Source: Pseudomonas sp. Gutcm_11s
GTDB lineage: Bacteria; Pseudomonadota; Gammaproteobacteria; Pseudomonadales; Pseudomonadaceae
NCBI RefSeq assembly: GCF_028649395.1
Contig: NZ_JAQSUW010000010.1
Coordinates: forward strand, 1-64,000
DNA length: 64,000 bases
Direction of reading: 5' to 3'
Shown: positions 11,846-21,048 of the stretch, in pieces
Layout: every line of letters begins with the position of its first letter
Numbering within the stretch: the first letter of the stretch is position 1
Notes under the pieces: model-generated
What the model was told of the DNA's origin: nothing
Seen by the model: only the letters and a program-made list of their open reading frames with translations
The model's database searches: none
Program-made: the position numbers and the translations under genes

Positions 11846-12268
11846 TCAACCCAGCTCGACGATCTCGTAGTCGTGGGTGATCTCTACACCGGCACGGCCG
11901 AGCATGATCGAGGCCGAGCAGTACTTCTCTGCCGACAGCTCCACCGCGCGCTTGACCTGCGGTTCCTTGAGGCCACGGCCCTTGACCACGAAGTGCAGGT
12001 GGATCTTGGTGAACACCTTGGGATCCTCGTCGGCACGCTCGGCCTCGAGGAACGCCTCGCAGCTCTCTACCGGCTGGCGCGCCTTCTTGAGGATGCTGAC
12101 CACATCGAAGTTGCTGCAGCCGCCCAGGCCGATCAGCACCATTTCCATGGGGCGTACACCGAGGTTGCGCCCACCGGCCTCGGGCGGACCGTCCATCACC
12201 ACCACATGGCCGCTGCCGGATTCGCCGAGGAACATGGCCTCGCCGGCCCACTGAATGCGCGCTTTCAT
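11846..12268 (-). CDS. OsmC/Ohr-family protein
   Basis: OsmC-fold protein of 140 residues. Both redox-active cysteines of the family are present, one in the LGGCSNFD motif and one in EKYCSAS. OsmC/Ohr enzymes reduce organic hydroperoxides with thiols, but this YhfA-like subgroup has no settled substrate. It ends near the coq7 terminator and faces away from vfr, with 237 bp between the two starts. Its place next to vfr matches the order remembered from P. aeruginosa. Confidence 0.87.
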   Translation of the reverse strand: MKARIQWAGEAMFLGESGSGHVVVMDGPPEAGGRNLGVRPMEMVLIGLGGCSNFDVVSILKKARQPVESCEAFLEAERADEDPKVFTKIHLHFVVKGRGLKEPQVKRAVELSAEKYCSASIMLGRAGVEITHDYEIVELG

Positions 12269-12505
12269 CGCCTGGACTCCACTGCCCGAAAAAAGGCGCG
12301 TAGCTTACCACAGCACTCTGCGCGGGCTTTTCGACAGACCAGTCGGCACCCACGGCCTGCACAGTGACTACTGCGTCGCAAAAACGCATTACCCGAGGCC
12401 GCCTGTCTGTTAATCTGGCGGCGGATAACTGGCACACTTGTTCGGATAACTAATAAGAAATTCGCCTGCTGGACAAAGGCTTACTCTAATTTTCGGGACT
12501 CGGGC

Positions 12506-13150
12506 ATGGTCGCTATTACCCTTACACCTAAGATCAAGAACATCGACAAGCTGCTCGCGCACTGTCATCGCCGTCGCTACACGGCCAAGAGCACCATCAT
12601 CTATGCAGGGGACCGTTGCGAGACCCTGTTCTTCATCATCAAGGGTTCGGTCACCATCCTCATCGAGGATGACGACGGCCGCGAGATGATCATCGCCTAC
12701 CTCAACGCCGGCGACTTCTTCGGCGAGATGGGCCTGTTCGAGAAGGACGGCGCCGAGAAAGAGCGCAGCGCCTGGGTTCGCGCCAAGACCGAATGCGAAG
12801 TCGCGGAGCTGAGCTACGCCAAGTTCCGCGAGCTGACCCAGCAGGACCCGGAGATTCTCTACGCCCTGGGCAGCCAGATGGCCGACCGCCTGCGCAACAC
12901 CACGCGCAAGGTGGGTGACCTGGCCTTCCTCGACGTCACCGGCCGCGTGGCCCGCACCCTGCTCGACCTGTGCAAGCAGCCGGACGCCATGACGCATCCG
13001 GACGGCATGCAGATCAAGATCACCCGCCAGGAAATCGGCCGCATCGTCGGCTGCTCCCGCGAGATGGTCGGTCGCGTACTCAAGTCCCTGGAGGAACAGG
13101 GCCTGGTGCACGTGAAAGGCAAGACCATGGTGGTGTTCGGCACCCGCTGA
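12506..13150 (+). CDS. vfr: cAMP-responsive virulence regulator Vfr (CRP homologue)
   Basis: CRP/FNR-family transcription factor of 214 residues that binds cAMP and controls virulence and catabolic genes in Pseudomonas. The cyclic-nucleotide pocket shows [11 protein letters not shown] with the phosphate-binding SA pair just after it. A long dimerisation helix follows, then a winged helix-turn-helix with recognition helix [14 protein letters not shown] near residues 180-195. The ATG at 12506 gives the standard length. The 237 bp upstream hold no gene and presumably its promoter. A bidirectional terminator follows at 13168. Confidence 0.95.
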   Translation: MVAITLTPKIKNIDKLLAHCHRRRYTAKSTIIYAGDRCETLFFIIKGSVTILIEDDDGREMIIAYLNAGDFFGEMGLFEKDGAEKERSAWVRAKTECEVAELSYAKFRELTQQDPEILYALGSQMADRLRNTTRKVGDLAFLDVTGRVARTLLDLCKQPDAMTHPDGMQIKITRQEIGRIVGCSREMVGRVLKSLEEQGLVHVKGKTMVVFGTR

Positions 13151-13167
13151 GCCCACCGGCGACGCAC

Positions 13168-13197
13168 AAAAAAGCCCGCCAATCGGCGGGCTTTTTC
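13168..13197. terminator. Bidirectional terminator, vfr/trpC
   Basis: Stem AGCCCGCC with GGCGGGCT and an AATC loop, preceded by A-rich and followed by T-rich runs. It ends vfr on the plus strand and the trp genes on the minus strand. Confidence 0.9.
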
Positions 13198-13208
13198 ATG
13201 GCTGGCGA

Positions 13209-14045
13209 TCAGTCCGGATCAATCCCGGCGACTATGCGGCTGCCATCAGGGAAGAACAGGCGCTTGAGCTCGGTGCCCGGCTCCTCGGCGCGCATGAACG
13301 CCTCGCCGACCAGGAAGGCATAGACCCGGTTGATCTCCATCAGCTCCACGTCGGCGCGGGTAAGGATGCCGCTCTCGGTGACCACCACGCGATCGTGAGG
13401 AATACGCGGCAGCAGGTCGAGCGTGTTCTCCAGGCTCACCTCGAAGGTATGCAGGCTGCGGTTGTTGATGCCCAGCAGCGGCGTGTCGAGGTGTTTGAGC
13501 GCACGCTCCAGCTCGTCGCCGTCATGCACTTCCACCAGCACGTCGAGGCCCTGCTCCTTGGCCACGCTGGCCAGCTCGACCATGCGCGCATCGTCCAGCG
13601 CCGAGACGATCAGCAGGATGCAGTCGGCGCCGATGGCCCGCGCTTCCACGACCTGGTAGGGGTCGATCATGAAGTCCTTGCGGATCACCGGCAGCGAGCA
13701 GGCAGCGCGGACCTGCTTGAGGTAGTCGTCGGCGCCCTGGAAGAAGTCGATGTCGGTCAGCACCGACAGACAGGCGGCGCCGCCGGCCTCGTAGCTCTTG
13801 GCGATCTCGGCCGGCACGAAGTTCTCGCGCAGCACGCCCTTGCTCGGCGATGCCTTCTTCACCTCGGCGATCACCGCCGGCTGCTTGTGCGCCACGCGCT
13901 CCTGCAGGGCGCGGGCGAAGCCGCGTACAGGGTCGGCGGCACGCGCCTGCGCCTCGACTTCGGCAAAGCTTGCGCGAGCACGGCGCTCGGCCACTTCCTC
14001 GGCCTTGCGGGCGAGGATCTTCTCCAGCACGGTTGGAATGCTCAC
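13209..14045 (-). CDS. trpC: Indole-3-glycerol-phosphate synthase
   Basis: TIM-barrel enzyme of tryptophan synthesis that closes the indole ring from CdRP. The 278-residue monofunctional form has no fused TrpF. Conserved blocks include [13 protein letters not shown] near the N-terminus and [12 protein letters not shown] in the second half. The start is the GTG at 14045, overlapping the trpD stop as GTGA; an ATG-based start would require an extension into trpD. It is the last gene of the trpE-G-D-C string and runs into the shared vfr terminator. Confidence 0.95.
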   Translation of the reverse strand: MSIPTVLEKILARKAEEVAERRARASFAEVEAQARAADPVRGFARALQERVAHKQPAVIAEVKKASPSKGVLRENFVPAEIAKSYEAGGAACLSVLTDIDFFQGADDYLKQVRAACSLPVIRKDFMIDPYQVVEARAIGADCILLIVSALDDARMVELASVAKEQGLDVLVEVHDGDELERALKHLDTPLLGINNRSLHTFEVSLENTLDLLPRIPHDRVVVTESGILTRADVELMEINRVYAFLVGEAFMRAEEPGTELKRLFFPDGSRIVAGIDPD

Positions 14046-15088
14046 TCTTGGTTCTCCACGCGGAATACGGCGGTAAAGGACACCAGCTCGTCCAGCTTTT
14101 CCCAGGCCAGGCCAGTGTGCAGGGCATCCTGGGCCAGCTGCATACCTTCCTTGAGGCTGGTGGCGATGTCCGCGGCATACAGGGCCGCACCGGCATTGAG
14201 CACGATCATGTCGGCGGCCTTCTGGCCATTCTCGGTCTTGCGCCGGCCGAGTGCATCGCGGATCAGCGCCAGTGAGCCCTGGGCGTCTTCGACAGTCAGG
14301 CCGATCAGGCTCTGGCTCTTGATGCCGAAGTCCTCGGGCTGGATGCGGTACTCGCTGACCACGCCATCCTTGAGTTCGGCGACATGGGTCGGCGCGGCCA
14401 GGCTGATCTCGTCCAGGCCATCGCTGGCGTGCACCACCAGCACATGCTTGCTGCCCAGGCGTTGCAACACTTCTGCCATCGGCCGGCACAGCGCCTGGCT
14501 GAACACGCCGATCACCTGGTGCTTGACCCCGGCCGGGTTGGTCATCGGGCCGAGCATGTTGAAGATGGTGCGCAGGCCCAGCTCGCGGCGCGGGCCGATG
14601 GCATGCTTCATCGCGCCGTGATGGGCCGGAGCGAACATGAAGCCGACTCCCACGGACTCTACGCAGCGTGCGACCTGCTCAGGCTTCAGGTTCAGGTAAA
14701 CGCCGGCAGCTTCCAGCAGGTCGGCGCTGCCGCTCTTGCCGGACACGGCGCGGTTGCCGTGCTTGGCCACGCGCCCGCCAGCCGCGGCGACCACGAAGGC
14801 CGCGGCGGTGGAGACGTTGAACACGTTCATGCCGTCGCCACCGGTACCGCAGGTATCGACCAGGCGTTCGGCGTTGATCTGCACCGGCGCGGCCAGCTCA
14901 CGCATGACGGTGGCGGCGCCGACGATCTCGTCGATGGTCTCGCTCTTCATGCGCATGCCCATGAGGAACGCGCCGATCTGCGCATCGGTGCACTGGCCGG
15001 TCATGATCAGGCGCATCACGTCCTGCATCTCGGCGGTGGTCAGGTCCAGCTGGGCGACCACCCGGTTGAGGGCTTCCTTGATATCCAT
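14042..15088 (-). CDS. trpD: Anthranilate phosphoribosyltransferase
   Basis: Transfers the phosphoribosyl group of PRPP to anthranilate. The 348-residue protein shows the glycine-rich PRPP/phosphate motif TCGTGGDG near residue 80 and the [15 protein letters not shown] block near residue 108, both diagnostic. The Met at 15088 overlaps the trpG stop (TGATG), and the stop overlaps trpC by 4 bases, so trpG, trpD and trpC are translationally coupled. Confidence 0.97.
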   Translation of the reverse strand: MDIKEALNRVVAQLDLTTAEMQDVMRLIMTGQCTDAQIGAFLMGMRMKSETIDEIVGAATVMRELAAPVQINAERLVDTCGTGGDGMNVFNVSTAAAFVVAAAGGRVAKHGNRAVSGKSGSADLLEAAGVYLNLKPEQVARCVESVGVGFMFAPAHHGAMKHAIGPRRELGLRTIFNMLGPMTNPAGVKHQVIGVFSQALCRPMAEVLQRLGSKHVLVVHASDGLDEISLAAPTHVAELKDGVVSEYRIQPEDFGIKSQSLIGLTVEDAQGSLALIRDALGRRKTENGQKAADMIVLNAGAALYAADIATSLKEGMQLAQDALHTGLAWEKLDELVSFTAVFRVENQE

Positions 15089-15681
15089 CAGCGCACCCCG
15101 CCCTGCTGCTTGAGGAAGTTGGCGAACAGTTCGTGGCCCTGCTCGGTGAGGATGGATTCCGGGTGGAACTGCACACCCTCGATGTTCAGGGTCTTGTGGC
15201 GCAGGCCCATGATCTCGTCGACCGAACCATCGGCATGCTGGGTCCAGGCGGTGATCTCCAGGCACTCCGGCAGTGTCTCGCGCTTGACCACCAGCGAGTG
15301 GTAGCGGGTCACGGTCAGCGGCTTGTTGAGGCCGGCGAACACGCCCAGGTCCTCATGGAACACCGGGCTGGTCTTGCCGTGCATCACCTGGCGCGCACGC
15401 ACCACATCACCGCCGAAGGCCTGGCCGATGCTCTGGTGGCCCAGGCACACGCCGAGGATCGGCAGCTTGCCGGCGAAGTGCAGGATGGTCTCGATGGACA
15501 CACCCGCCTCGGTCGGCGTGCACGGCCCGGGCGAGACCACGATGCGCTCGGGCTTGAGGGCCTCGATCTCGGCGACCGTCAGTTCGTCGTTGCGGATCAC
15601 GTGGACATCGGCACCCAGCTCGCCTAGGTACTGCACCACGTTGTAAGTAAAGGAGTCGTAGTTGTCGATCATCAGCAGCAT
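15088..15681 (-). CDS. trpG: Anthranilate synthase component II (glutamine amidotransferase)
   Basis: Class I glutamine amidotransferase subunit that supplies ammonia to TrpE. The 197-residue protein has the nucleophilic cysteine in [12 protein letters not shown] near residue 80 and the His-Glu pair in FHPES near residue 170. It starts at the Met at 15681, directly at [11 protein letters not shown]. Only 11 bp separate it from the trpE stop, so the two anthranilate synthase subunits form one contiguous unit. In P. aeruginosa PAO1, as I recall it, this junction carries the pyocin cluster. Confidence 0.97.
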   Translation of the reverse strand: MLLMIDNYDSFTYNVVQYLGELGADVHVIRNDELTVAEIEALKPERIVVSPGPCTPTEAGVSIETILHFAGKLPILGVCLGHQSIGQAFGGDVVRARQVMHGKTSPVFHEDLGVFAGLNKPLTVTRYHSLVVKRETLPECLEITAWTQHADGSVDEIMGLRHKTLNIEGVQFHPESILTEQGHELFANFLKQQGGVR

Positions 15682-15692
15682 GGTTGGGCCCC

Positions 15693-17171
15693 TTACTCTA
15701 CGGACTGTTCGGCGAGGCTGACCGCGCGGAACATGGCGCGGCGCTTGTTCAGGGTTTCTTCCCACTCCAGGGCCGGCTGCGAGTCGGCGACGATGCCGGC
15801 ACCAGCCTGCACGTGCAGCTCACCGTCCTTGATCACCGCGGTACGAATCGCGATCGCGGTGTCCATGTTGCCGTTCCACGCCAGATAACCCACGGCGCCG
15901 CCGTAGACACCACGCTTGACCGGCTCCAGCTCGTCGATGATTTCCATCGCGCGCACCTTGGGCGCGCCGGACAGGGTGCCGGCCGGCAGGATGGCGCGCA
16001 GCGCGTCCATCGCACTCAGGCCCTGCTTCAGCTGGCCGGTGACGTTGGAGACGATGTGCATGACGTTGGAATAGCGTTCGATGACCATCTGCTCGGTGAC
16101 CTTTACCGAACCGGTGGCCGACACGCGACCGGCATCGTTGCGGCCCAGGTCGATCAGCATCAGGTGCTCGGCGATCTCCTTGGCGTCGGACAGCAGGTCC
16201 TTCTCCAGCTCGATGTCAGCTTCTTCGGTCGCGCCGCGCGGACGGGTGCCGGCGATCGGGCGCACGGTGACCAGGTTGTCCTCGACGCGCACCAGCACTT
16301 CCGGCGAACTGCCCACCACGTGGAAGTCGCCGAAGTTGAAGAAGTACATGTACGGAGTCGGGTTGATGCAGCGCAGCGCGCGGTACAGGTCGATCGGCGC
16401 AGCCTGGAACGGGATCGACATGCGCTGGGAGATCACCACCTGCATGCAGTCGCCGGCCAGGATGTATTCCTTGATCGCGCCGACCGCAGCCTCGTAGTTG
16501 TCACGCTTGAAGCTGGAGACGAAGTCCGGCTCCTTGCCGGCCGGCTTGCTCAGGTCCACGCCCAGGCGCGGGGTGATCGGCTGGCGCAGCTTGTTCAGCA
16601 GCTCGCGCAGCTGGGCCTGGCCCTGCTCGAAGGCATCGGCCTGGGCCGGATCGGCGAGGACGATGGCGTGCATCTTGCCGGCCAGGTTGTCGAACACCAC
16701 CACGGCATCCGAGACCATCAGCAGAATGTCCGGGGTGCCCAGCGGATCGGGGTTCGGGCACTGCGCCAGCTTCTTCTCCACGTAGCGCACGCTGTCGTAG
16801 CCGAAGTAGCCAACCAGGCCGCCGTTGAAACGTGGCAACCCGGCAATGGTCGGCACGTTGTAGCGCGCCTTGAACTGCTCGACGAAGGCCAGCGGGTCTT
16901 CGCTTTCCAGGCTCTCCACCTCGACGCCGTCGACACGCACGCTGATCTGGTGACCATGCACGCGCAGCACGGTGCGTGCCGGCAGGCCGATGATCGAATA
17001 ACGGCCCCACTTCTCGCCGCCCTGCACGGATTCCAGCAGGTAGGAGTTGGGGGTGTCGGCCAGCTTGAGGTAGATCGACAGCGGGGTGTCGAAGTCGGCC
17101 AGGGTTTCGAATGCAAGCGGAATGCGGTTGTAGCCGTCGGCGGCCAAGCGCAGGAATTCTTCGCGGGTCAT
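15693..17171 (-). CDS. trpE: Anthranilate synthase component I
   Basis: Chorismate-binding subunit that forms anthranilate, the committed step to tryptophan. The 492-residue protein has the N-terminal LLES element that usually carries feedback inhibition by tryptophan ([17 protein letters not shown], near residue 42). The C-terminal chorismate-binding core follows, including [16 protein letters not shown]. The start is 73 bp after the end of gph, and that gap could carry regulatory RNA (see the leader entry). An ATG with GAGG upstream fits the 17171 start. Confidence 0.97.
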   Translation of the reverse strand: MTREEFLRLAADGYNRIPLAFETLADFDTPLSIYLKLADTPNSYLLESVQGGEKWGRYSIIGLPARTVLRVHGHQISVRVDGVEVESLESEDPLAFVEQFKARYNVPTIAGLPRFNGGLVGYFGYDSVRYVEKKLAQCPNPDPLGTPDILLMVSDAVVVFDNLAGKMHAIVLADPAQADAFEQGQAQLRELLNKLRQPITPRLGVDLSKPAGKEPDFVSSFKRDNYEAAVGAIKEYILAGDCMQVVISQRMSIPFQAAPIDLYRALRCINPTPYMYFFNFGDFHVVGSSPEVLVRVEDNLVTVRPIAGTRPRGATEEADIELEKDLLSDAKEIAEHLMLIDLGRNDAGRVSATGSVKVTEQMVIERYSNVMHIVSNVTGQLKQGLSAMDALRAILPAGTLSGAPKVRAMEIIDELEPVKRGVYGGAVGYLAWNGNMDTAIAIRTAVIKDGELHVQAGAGIVADSQPALEWEETLNKRRAMFRAVSLAEQSVE

Positions 17172-17218
17172 GCTCTGCCTCGTGGTATGAGGAGGTGAAA
17201 CGGATGTTGGGCAAACGC

Positions 17219-17234
17219 GCCGGAACCAGCCGGC
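17219..17234 (-). promoter_or_regulatory. Hairpin between gph/leader and trpE, possible attenuator arm
   Basis: On the minus strand GCCGG, a 6-base loop and CCGGC form a short stem just after the gph stop. The neighbouring GGCGCG, at the 3' side of this stem, could alternatively pair with CGCGCC in the last codons of gph. That would be a mutually exclusive pair of structures. Only a short TTT follows, so a classic intrinsic terminator is not clear. Confidence 0.35.
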
Positions 17235-17244
17235 CAGGAGAAAA

Positions 17245-17289
17245 TCAGGCGCGCCAGCGCCAGCGGGCCAGGGCCTTGATGACTTTCAT
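17245..17289 (-). CDS. trpL: Putative trp leader peptide nested in the 3' end of gph
   Basis: The last 14 codons of gph read [14 protein letters not shown], starting with an in-frame ATG at 17289 and sharing the gph stop. This looks like enterobacterial TrpL: a short basic peptide with two tryptophans just before the stop, ending 73 bp before trpE. Ribosomes translating gph would themselves read the two Trp codons, so attenuation could work with or without a separate start. I see no strong ribosome site before the ATG. The role is inferred from composition, position and resemblance. Confidence 0.55.
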   Translation of the reverse strand: MKVIKALARWRWRA

Positions 17290-18060
17290 CCATTGTTTGC
17301 TGGCAACTACCACGATGCTGTCTCGATGAGGCGGGTAATCAGAAGAGTCCGGCGACATTAGCGCAGCGTCATCGGCCGCGCAACCGGGCAGCAGCTGGCG
17401 CAGATCGTCGAGCACCCGAGCCGGGTTCTCCTCGGCAATCGGCCGACCGTGGTTGTAGCCGTAGCTCAGCGCTACGCACGGCACGCTGGCGGCGCGGGCG
17501 GCCAGCACGTCGTTGCGCGAATCGCCAATGAAAAGGGCGCGCTCGGGCTCGACGTTGGCCAGGCGCATGACGAACAGCAGCGCCGCCGGATCGGGCTTCT
17601 GCTGCGGCAGGGTGTCGCCACCGATGATCCAGCGGAAGTAGCGCCCCAGCTTCATCTCGTCCAGCAGCGGGGCGACGAAGCGCTCCGGCTTGTTGGTGAT
17701 CAGCGCCAGCTCCACGCCCTGCTTCTTCAGCCACTTGAGGGTAGAGGTGACGCCTGGGTAGACGGTGCTCAGCGCATGACTGCCGGAGTAGGCCTCGTTG
17801 AACAGTTCGAGTGCCTGCTCGGTGTCGGCATCGCTGATCTCGGTGTGCTCGATGTCGCCGGCCAGGGCGCGACGCACCAGCACGCGGGCGCCGTTGCCGA
17901 CCCAATCACGTACGCGCTCGACACCGGCGGCCGGGCGACCGAGCTGCACCAGCATGCGGTCGATGGCGGCAGCCAGGTCGGGCACCGAATCCACCAGGGT
18001 GCCGTCCAGGTCGAACATCACCAGGCGCGGCAGGCGCCCTTCGAACAACTCGTGGATCAC
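17245..18060 (-). CDS. gph: Phosphoglycolate phosphatase (HAD family)
   Basis: HAD-superfamily phosphatase of 271 residues that removes phosphate from 2-phosphoglycolate, a by-product of DNA 3'-end repair. The nucleophile motif [10 protein letters not shown] lies at residues 17-26. The threonine/serine motif II (ALITNKPE), the lysine, and the acidic motif FIGDSRND follow in order. It starts at GTG (18060), overlapping the rpe stop as GTGA. The C-terminal ~45 residues extend beyond the HAD core and end in a tryptophan-containing tail that may double as the trp leader. It is the second gene of rpe-gph ahead of trpE. Confidence 0.93.
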   Translation of the reverse strand: MIHELFEGRLPRLVMFDLDGTLVDSVPDLAAAIDRMLVQLGRPAAGVERVRDWVGNGARVLVRRALAGDIEHTEISDADTEQALELFNEAYSGSHALSTVYPGVTSTLKWLKKQGVELALITNKPERFVAPLLDEMKLGRYFRWIIGGDTLPQQKPDPAALLFVMRLANVEPERALFIGDSRNDVLAARAASVPCVALSYGYNHGRPIAEENPARVLDDLRQLLPGCAADDAALMSPDSSDYPPHRDSIVVVASKQWMKVIKALARWRWRA

Positions 18061-18731
18061 GCGCGCACCTGGGCCAGCTCGGCGCGCATGGCGTCGATCA
18101 CCGTATTGTAGTCGGGCTGGTTGAAGATGGCCGAGCCGGCGACGAAGGTGTCGGCGCCCGCCGCGGCGATCTCGCGGATGTTCTTGGCGCTGACGCCGCC
18201 GTCGATCTCCAGGCGGATGTCGTAGCCGGAGGCGTCGATCAGGGCGCGGGCTTCGCGCAGCTTGTCGAGGGTGCCGGGGATGAACTTCTGCCCGCCGAAG
18301 CCGGGGTTCACGCTCATCAGCAGGATCATGTCGACCTTGTCCATCACGTACTTCAGGCAGTCCAGCGAGGTGGCCGGGTTGAACACCAGGCCGGACTTGG
18401 CACCGCCGTCGCGGATCAGCTGCAGGGAGCGATCGATGTGCTGGGTGGCTTCCGGGTGGAAGGTCACGTAGGTCGCGCCGGCGTCGATGAAGTCGCCGAT
18501 GATGCGGTCGACCGGCGACACCATCAGGTGGGCGTCGATCGGGGCGGTGATGCCGTACTTGCGCAGTGCCGAGCAGACCATCGGGCCGATGGTCAGGTTG
18601 GGCACGTAGTGGTTGTCCATCACATCGAAGTGGACGATGTCGGCGCCGGCGGCGAGCACCTTGTCGACTTCCTCGCCCAGGCGGGCGAAATCGGCGGACA
18701 GGATCGACGGAGCGATGGCGAAGGGTTGCAT
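18057..18731 (-). CDS. rpe: Ribulose-phosphate 3-epimerase
   Basis: TIM-barrel metalloenzyme that interconverts ribulose-5-phosphate and xylulose-5-phosphate in the pentose phosphate pathway. The 224-residue protein has the signature blocks [14 protein letters not shown] near the N-terminus, [12 protein letters not shown] (metal-binding His and Asp) near residue 34, and NPGFGGQKF near residue 145. The Met at 18731 is favoured over one six codons upstream because a TGAGG lies at the right distance. It overlaps gph by four bases. The gap to the transporter gene upstream is 102 bp. Confidence 0.95.
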   Translation of the reverse strand: MQPFAIAPSILSADFARLGEEVDKVLAAGADIVHFDVMDNHYVPNLTIGPMVCSALRKYGITAPIDAHLMVSPVDRIIGDFIDAGATYVTFHPEATQHIDRSLQLIRDGGAKSGLVFNPATSLDCLKYVMDKVDMILLMSVNPGFGGQKFIPGTLDKLREARALIDASGYDIRLEIDGGVSAKNIREIAAAGADTFVAGSAIFNQPDYNTVIDAMRAELAQVRA

Positions 18732-18833
18732 GGCGGCCTCAGGCTTCAATCACGGTGGTGCGATTGTAGCCTGAGAGCAATACGCAGCGGTTGTCGTACG
18801 TCAGTCTGGCGCTTCGACCATGGTCGAAAAGCC

Positions 18834-19661
18834 TTACTCCGGCAGCGAGGTCCGCATCTTCTCGCTACGCCCGCGCAGCCACTCCAGGGTCAGCAGCATG
18901 ACCACCGAGAAGGCGATCAGCAGGGTCGCGGCGGCGGCGATGGTCGGCGACAGGTTCTCGCGGATGCCGCTGAACATCTGCCGTGGCAGGGTGGCCTGCT
19001 CGGGGCCGGCGAGGAACAGGGTCACCACCACTTCGTCGAACGAGGTGGCAAAGGCGAACAACGCGCCGGAGATCACCCCAGGGGCGATCAACGGCAGGGT
19101 CACCCGGCGGAACGCGGTGATCGGCGAGGCGCCCAGGCTGGCCGCAGCGCGCACCAGATTGTAGTTGAAGCCCTGCAGCGTGGCCGACACGGTGATGATC
19201 ACGAAGGGCACGCCGAGCACGGCGTGCACCAGGATCAGCGAGGTGTAGCTGTTGCCCAGCCCCAGCGGAGCAAAGAACAGGTAGCTGGCCACACCGACGA
19301 TCACCACCGGAGCGACCATCGGCGAGATCAGCAGGCTCATCACCAGCGCCTTGCCGCGGAACTCGCCACGGGTCAGGCCGATGGCCGCCAGTGTGCCGAA
19401 GACCATGGCCAGCACGGTGGCGGCCGGCGCCACGATCATGCTGTTCTTCAGCGAGCGCATCCACTCGGCCGAGGTGAAGAACGACTCGTACCAGCGCAGG
19501 GAGAAGCCCTGCAACGGGTAGACCAGGAAGCTGCCGGAGTTGAACGACAGCGGGATGATCACCAGCACCGGCAGGATCAGGAACAGCAGCACCAGCGCGC
19601 ACAGGCTGCGGTGGGTCCAGAACCAGGCGCGTTCGACGGGGGACTTGTAGGGGCTCAGCAT
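18834..19661 (-). CDS. agtD: ABC transporter permease (AgtD/PotI type)
   Basis: Inner-membrane permease of 275 residues with about six hydrophobic segments and the EAA-type cytoplasmic loop (AAASLGASPITAFRRVTLP), which contacts the ATPase. It belongs to the spermidine/putrescine PotI class. Position, last in a kinase-regulator-ATPase-binding protein-permease-permease string beside rpe, matches the agtABCD locus of P. aeruginosa, described for uptake of 5-aminovalerate and GABA. The substrate here is inferred from that context. Confidence 0.85.
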   Translation of the reverse strand: MLSPYKSPVERAWFWTHRSLCALVLLFLILPVLVIIPLSFNSGSFLVYPLQGFSLRWYESFFTSAEWMRSLKNSMIVAPAATVLAMVFGTLAAIGLTRGEFRGKALVMSLLISPMVAPVVIVGVASYLFFAPLGLGNSYTSLILVHAVLGVPFVIITVSATLQGFNYNLVRAAASLGASPITAFRRVTLPLIAPGVISGALFAFATSFDEVVVTLFLAGPEQATLPRQMFSGIRENLSPTIAAAATLLIAFSVVMLLTLEWLRGRSEKMRTSLPE

Positions 19662-19677
19662 CTCGTTGTTCTCCTGA

Positions 19678-20925
19678 TCAGCCCAGACGCAGGCGGCTCG
19701 CGCCCACCAGCCAGCTGTACACCACGTAGAGCAGCATGGTCGCCAGCAGCAGCAGGCCGCCCAGCGCGGTGGCCATGCCCCAGTTGATGGTGCTGTTGGT
19801 GTAGAAGGCGACGAAGTAGCTGATCATCTGATCGCCCGGGCTGCCCAGCAGGGCCGGGGTGATGTAGTAGCCGATGGACAGGATGAACACCAGCAGGCAG
19901 CCAGCGCCGACGCCGGCCAGGGTCTGCGGGAAGTACACCCGCCAGAAGCTGGCGAACGGGTGGCAGCCGAGCGAGATGGCGGCGCGCATGTAGCTCGGCG
20001 AGATGCCCTTCATCACGCTGAAGATCGGCAGGATCATGAACGGCAGCATGATGTGCACCATGGCCACGTACACGCCGGTGCGGTTGAACACCAGCTGCAG
20101 CGGCTGATCGATGATGCCCATGGCGATCAGCGCGCTGTTGATCAGCCCGCCCGACTGCAGCAGCACGATCCACGCCGCCACACGCACCAGGATCGAGGTC
20201 CAGAACGGCAGCAGCACCAGGATCATCAGCAGGTTGCTGGTGCGGGTCGGCAGATTGGCCAGCAGGTAGGCCAGCGGATAGGCCAGCACCAGGCAGATGG
20301 CGGTGATCACCAGGCCCATCCAGAAGGTGCGGGCGAAGATGTCCAGGTAGATGGCCTGGTCCGGGGTGGCGGACGCCAGCTCGCCGAGATCGTCGATCCG
20401 GTGGTCGAGGGACGCCAGCAGGAAATACGAGGTGAAGGCACTGTCGTTGCGGCGGATCACCTGCCAGTAGGCCGGGTCGCCCCAGCGCTCGTCGAGGCTC
20501 TCCAGCGCATCCTTGTACGAGGCCGGCTCCTGCTTGAACGGCAGGGCGCGACCGGTCTTGGCCAGCAGGCTGCGGTAGCCGGCCAGCTCCATGTTCAGGC
20601 GCTTGGAAAGGTCGCCGATGGTCTGGTTCTTCCGTGCCTCGGCCAGGTCCTGGGCCAGGGCCTGGTACACCGGCTCGTCGGGCAGGCCGCGGCCATCCCA
20701 GGCGCCAATCGCCTCGACGGTACGCGGCAGGCTGCCGACCACCTCGGGGTTCTCCACGCTCTTGTACAGCAGGATGCCGATCGGCAGCAGGAACACCACG
20801 AAGAGGAACACCAGCAGCGGCAGGATCAGGCCCTGGGCCTTGAGCCGGTTGATGCGCTCGGCGCGGGCCAGCTTCTGCTTGAGGGTCAGGCCGGCAAACT
20901 CGGTAATGGAAACGGTAGTGGCCAT
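19678..20925 (-). CDS. agtC: ABC transporter permease (AgtC/PotH type)
   Basis: Inner-membrane permease of 415 residues. An N-terminal cytoplasmic stretch leads to a first helix at about 35-55. A periplasmic domain of about 130 residues (60-190) follows, then five or more helices with an EAA loop (AAISLGCHPFASFWRVYFP). The long periplasmic insertion between helices 1 and 2 is larger than in E. coli PotH. The start at 20925 (MATTVSITEF) is preferred over a Met six codons upstream. It lies 16 bp before agtD and is separated from the binding-protein gene by a hairpin-rich 123-bp gap. Confidence 0.85.
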   Translation of the reverse strand: MATTVSITEFAGLTLKQKLARAERINRLKAQGLILPLLVFLFVVFLLPIGILLYKSVENPEVVGSLPRTVEAIGAWDGRGLPDEPVYQALAQDLAEARKNQTIGDLSKRLNMELAGYRSLLAKTGRALPFKQEPASYKDALESLDERWGDPAYWQVIRRNDSAFTSYFLLASLDHRIDDLGELASATPDQAIYLDIFARTFWMGLVITAICLVLAYPLAYLLANLPTRTSNLLMILVLLPFWTSILVRVAAWIVLLQSGGLINSALIAMGIIDQPLQLVFNRTGVYVAMVHIMLPFMILPIFSVMKGISPSYMRAAISLGCHPFASFWRVYFPQTLAGVGAGCLLVFILSIGYYITPALLGSPGDQMISYFVAFYTNSTINWGMATALGGLLLLATMLLYVVYSWLVGASRLRLG

Positions 20926-20955
20926 CGCGGGCTCCAGATACACCGGGACAAAGCG

Positions 20956-21033
20956 CCCTCGCCCAAACGCGGGCGAGGGTTAGGAGGAACGGGGGAGCGT
21001 TCCTCCAACCAACTCCCCTTCACCAGGAAGGGG
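20956..21033 (-). other. Three tandem hairpins between agtB and agtC
   Basis: Three inverted repeats follow each other: a 9-bp stem at 20956-20964 with 20971-20979; an 8-bp stem at 20983-20990 with 20999-21006; and a 6-bp stem at 21015-21020 with 21028-21033. None has a T-run, so they look like RNA stabilisers or processing sites, or a short REP-like cluster, rather than terminators. They could raise binding-protein mRNA over permease mRNA. Confidence 0.6.
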
Positions 21034-21048
21034 CACAGCACGGGAAAC

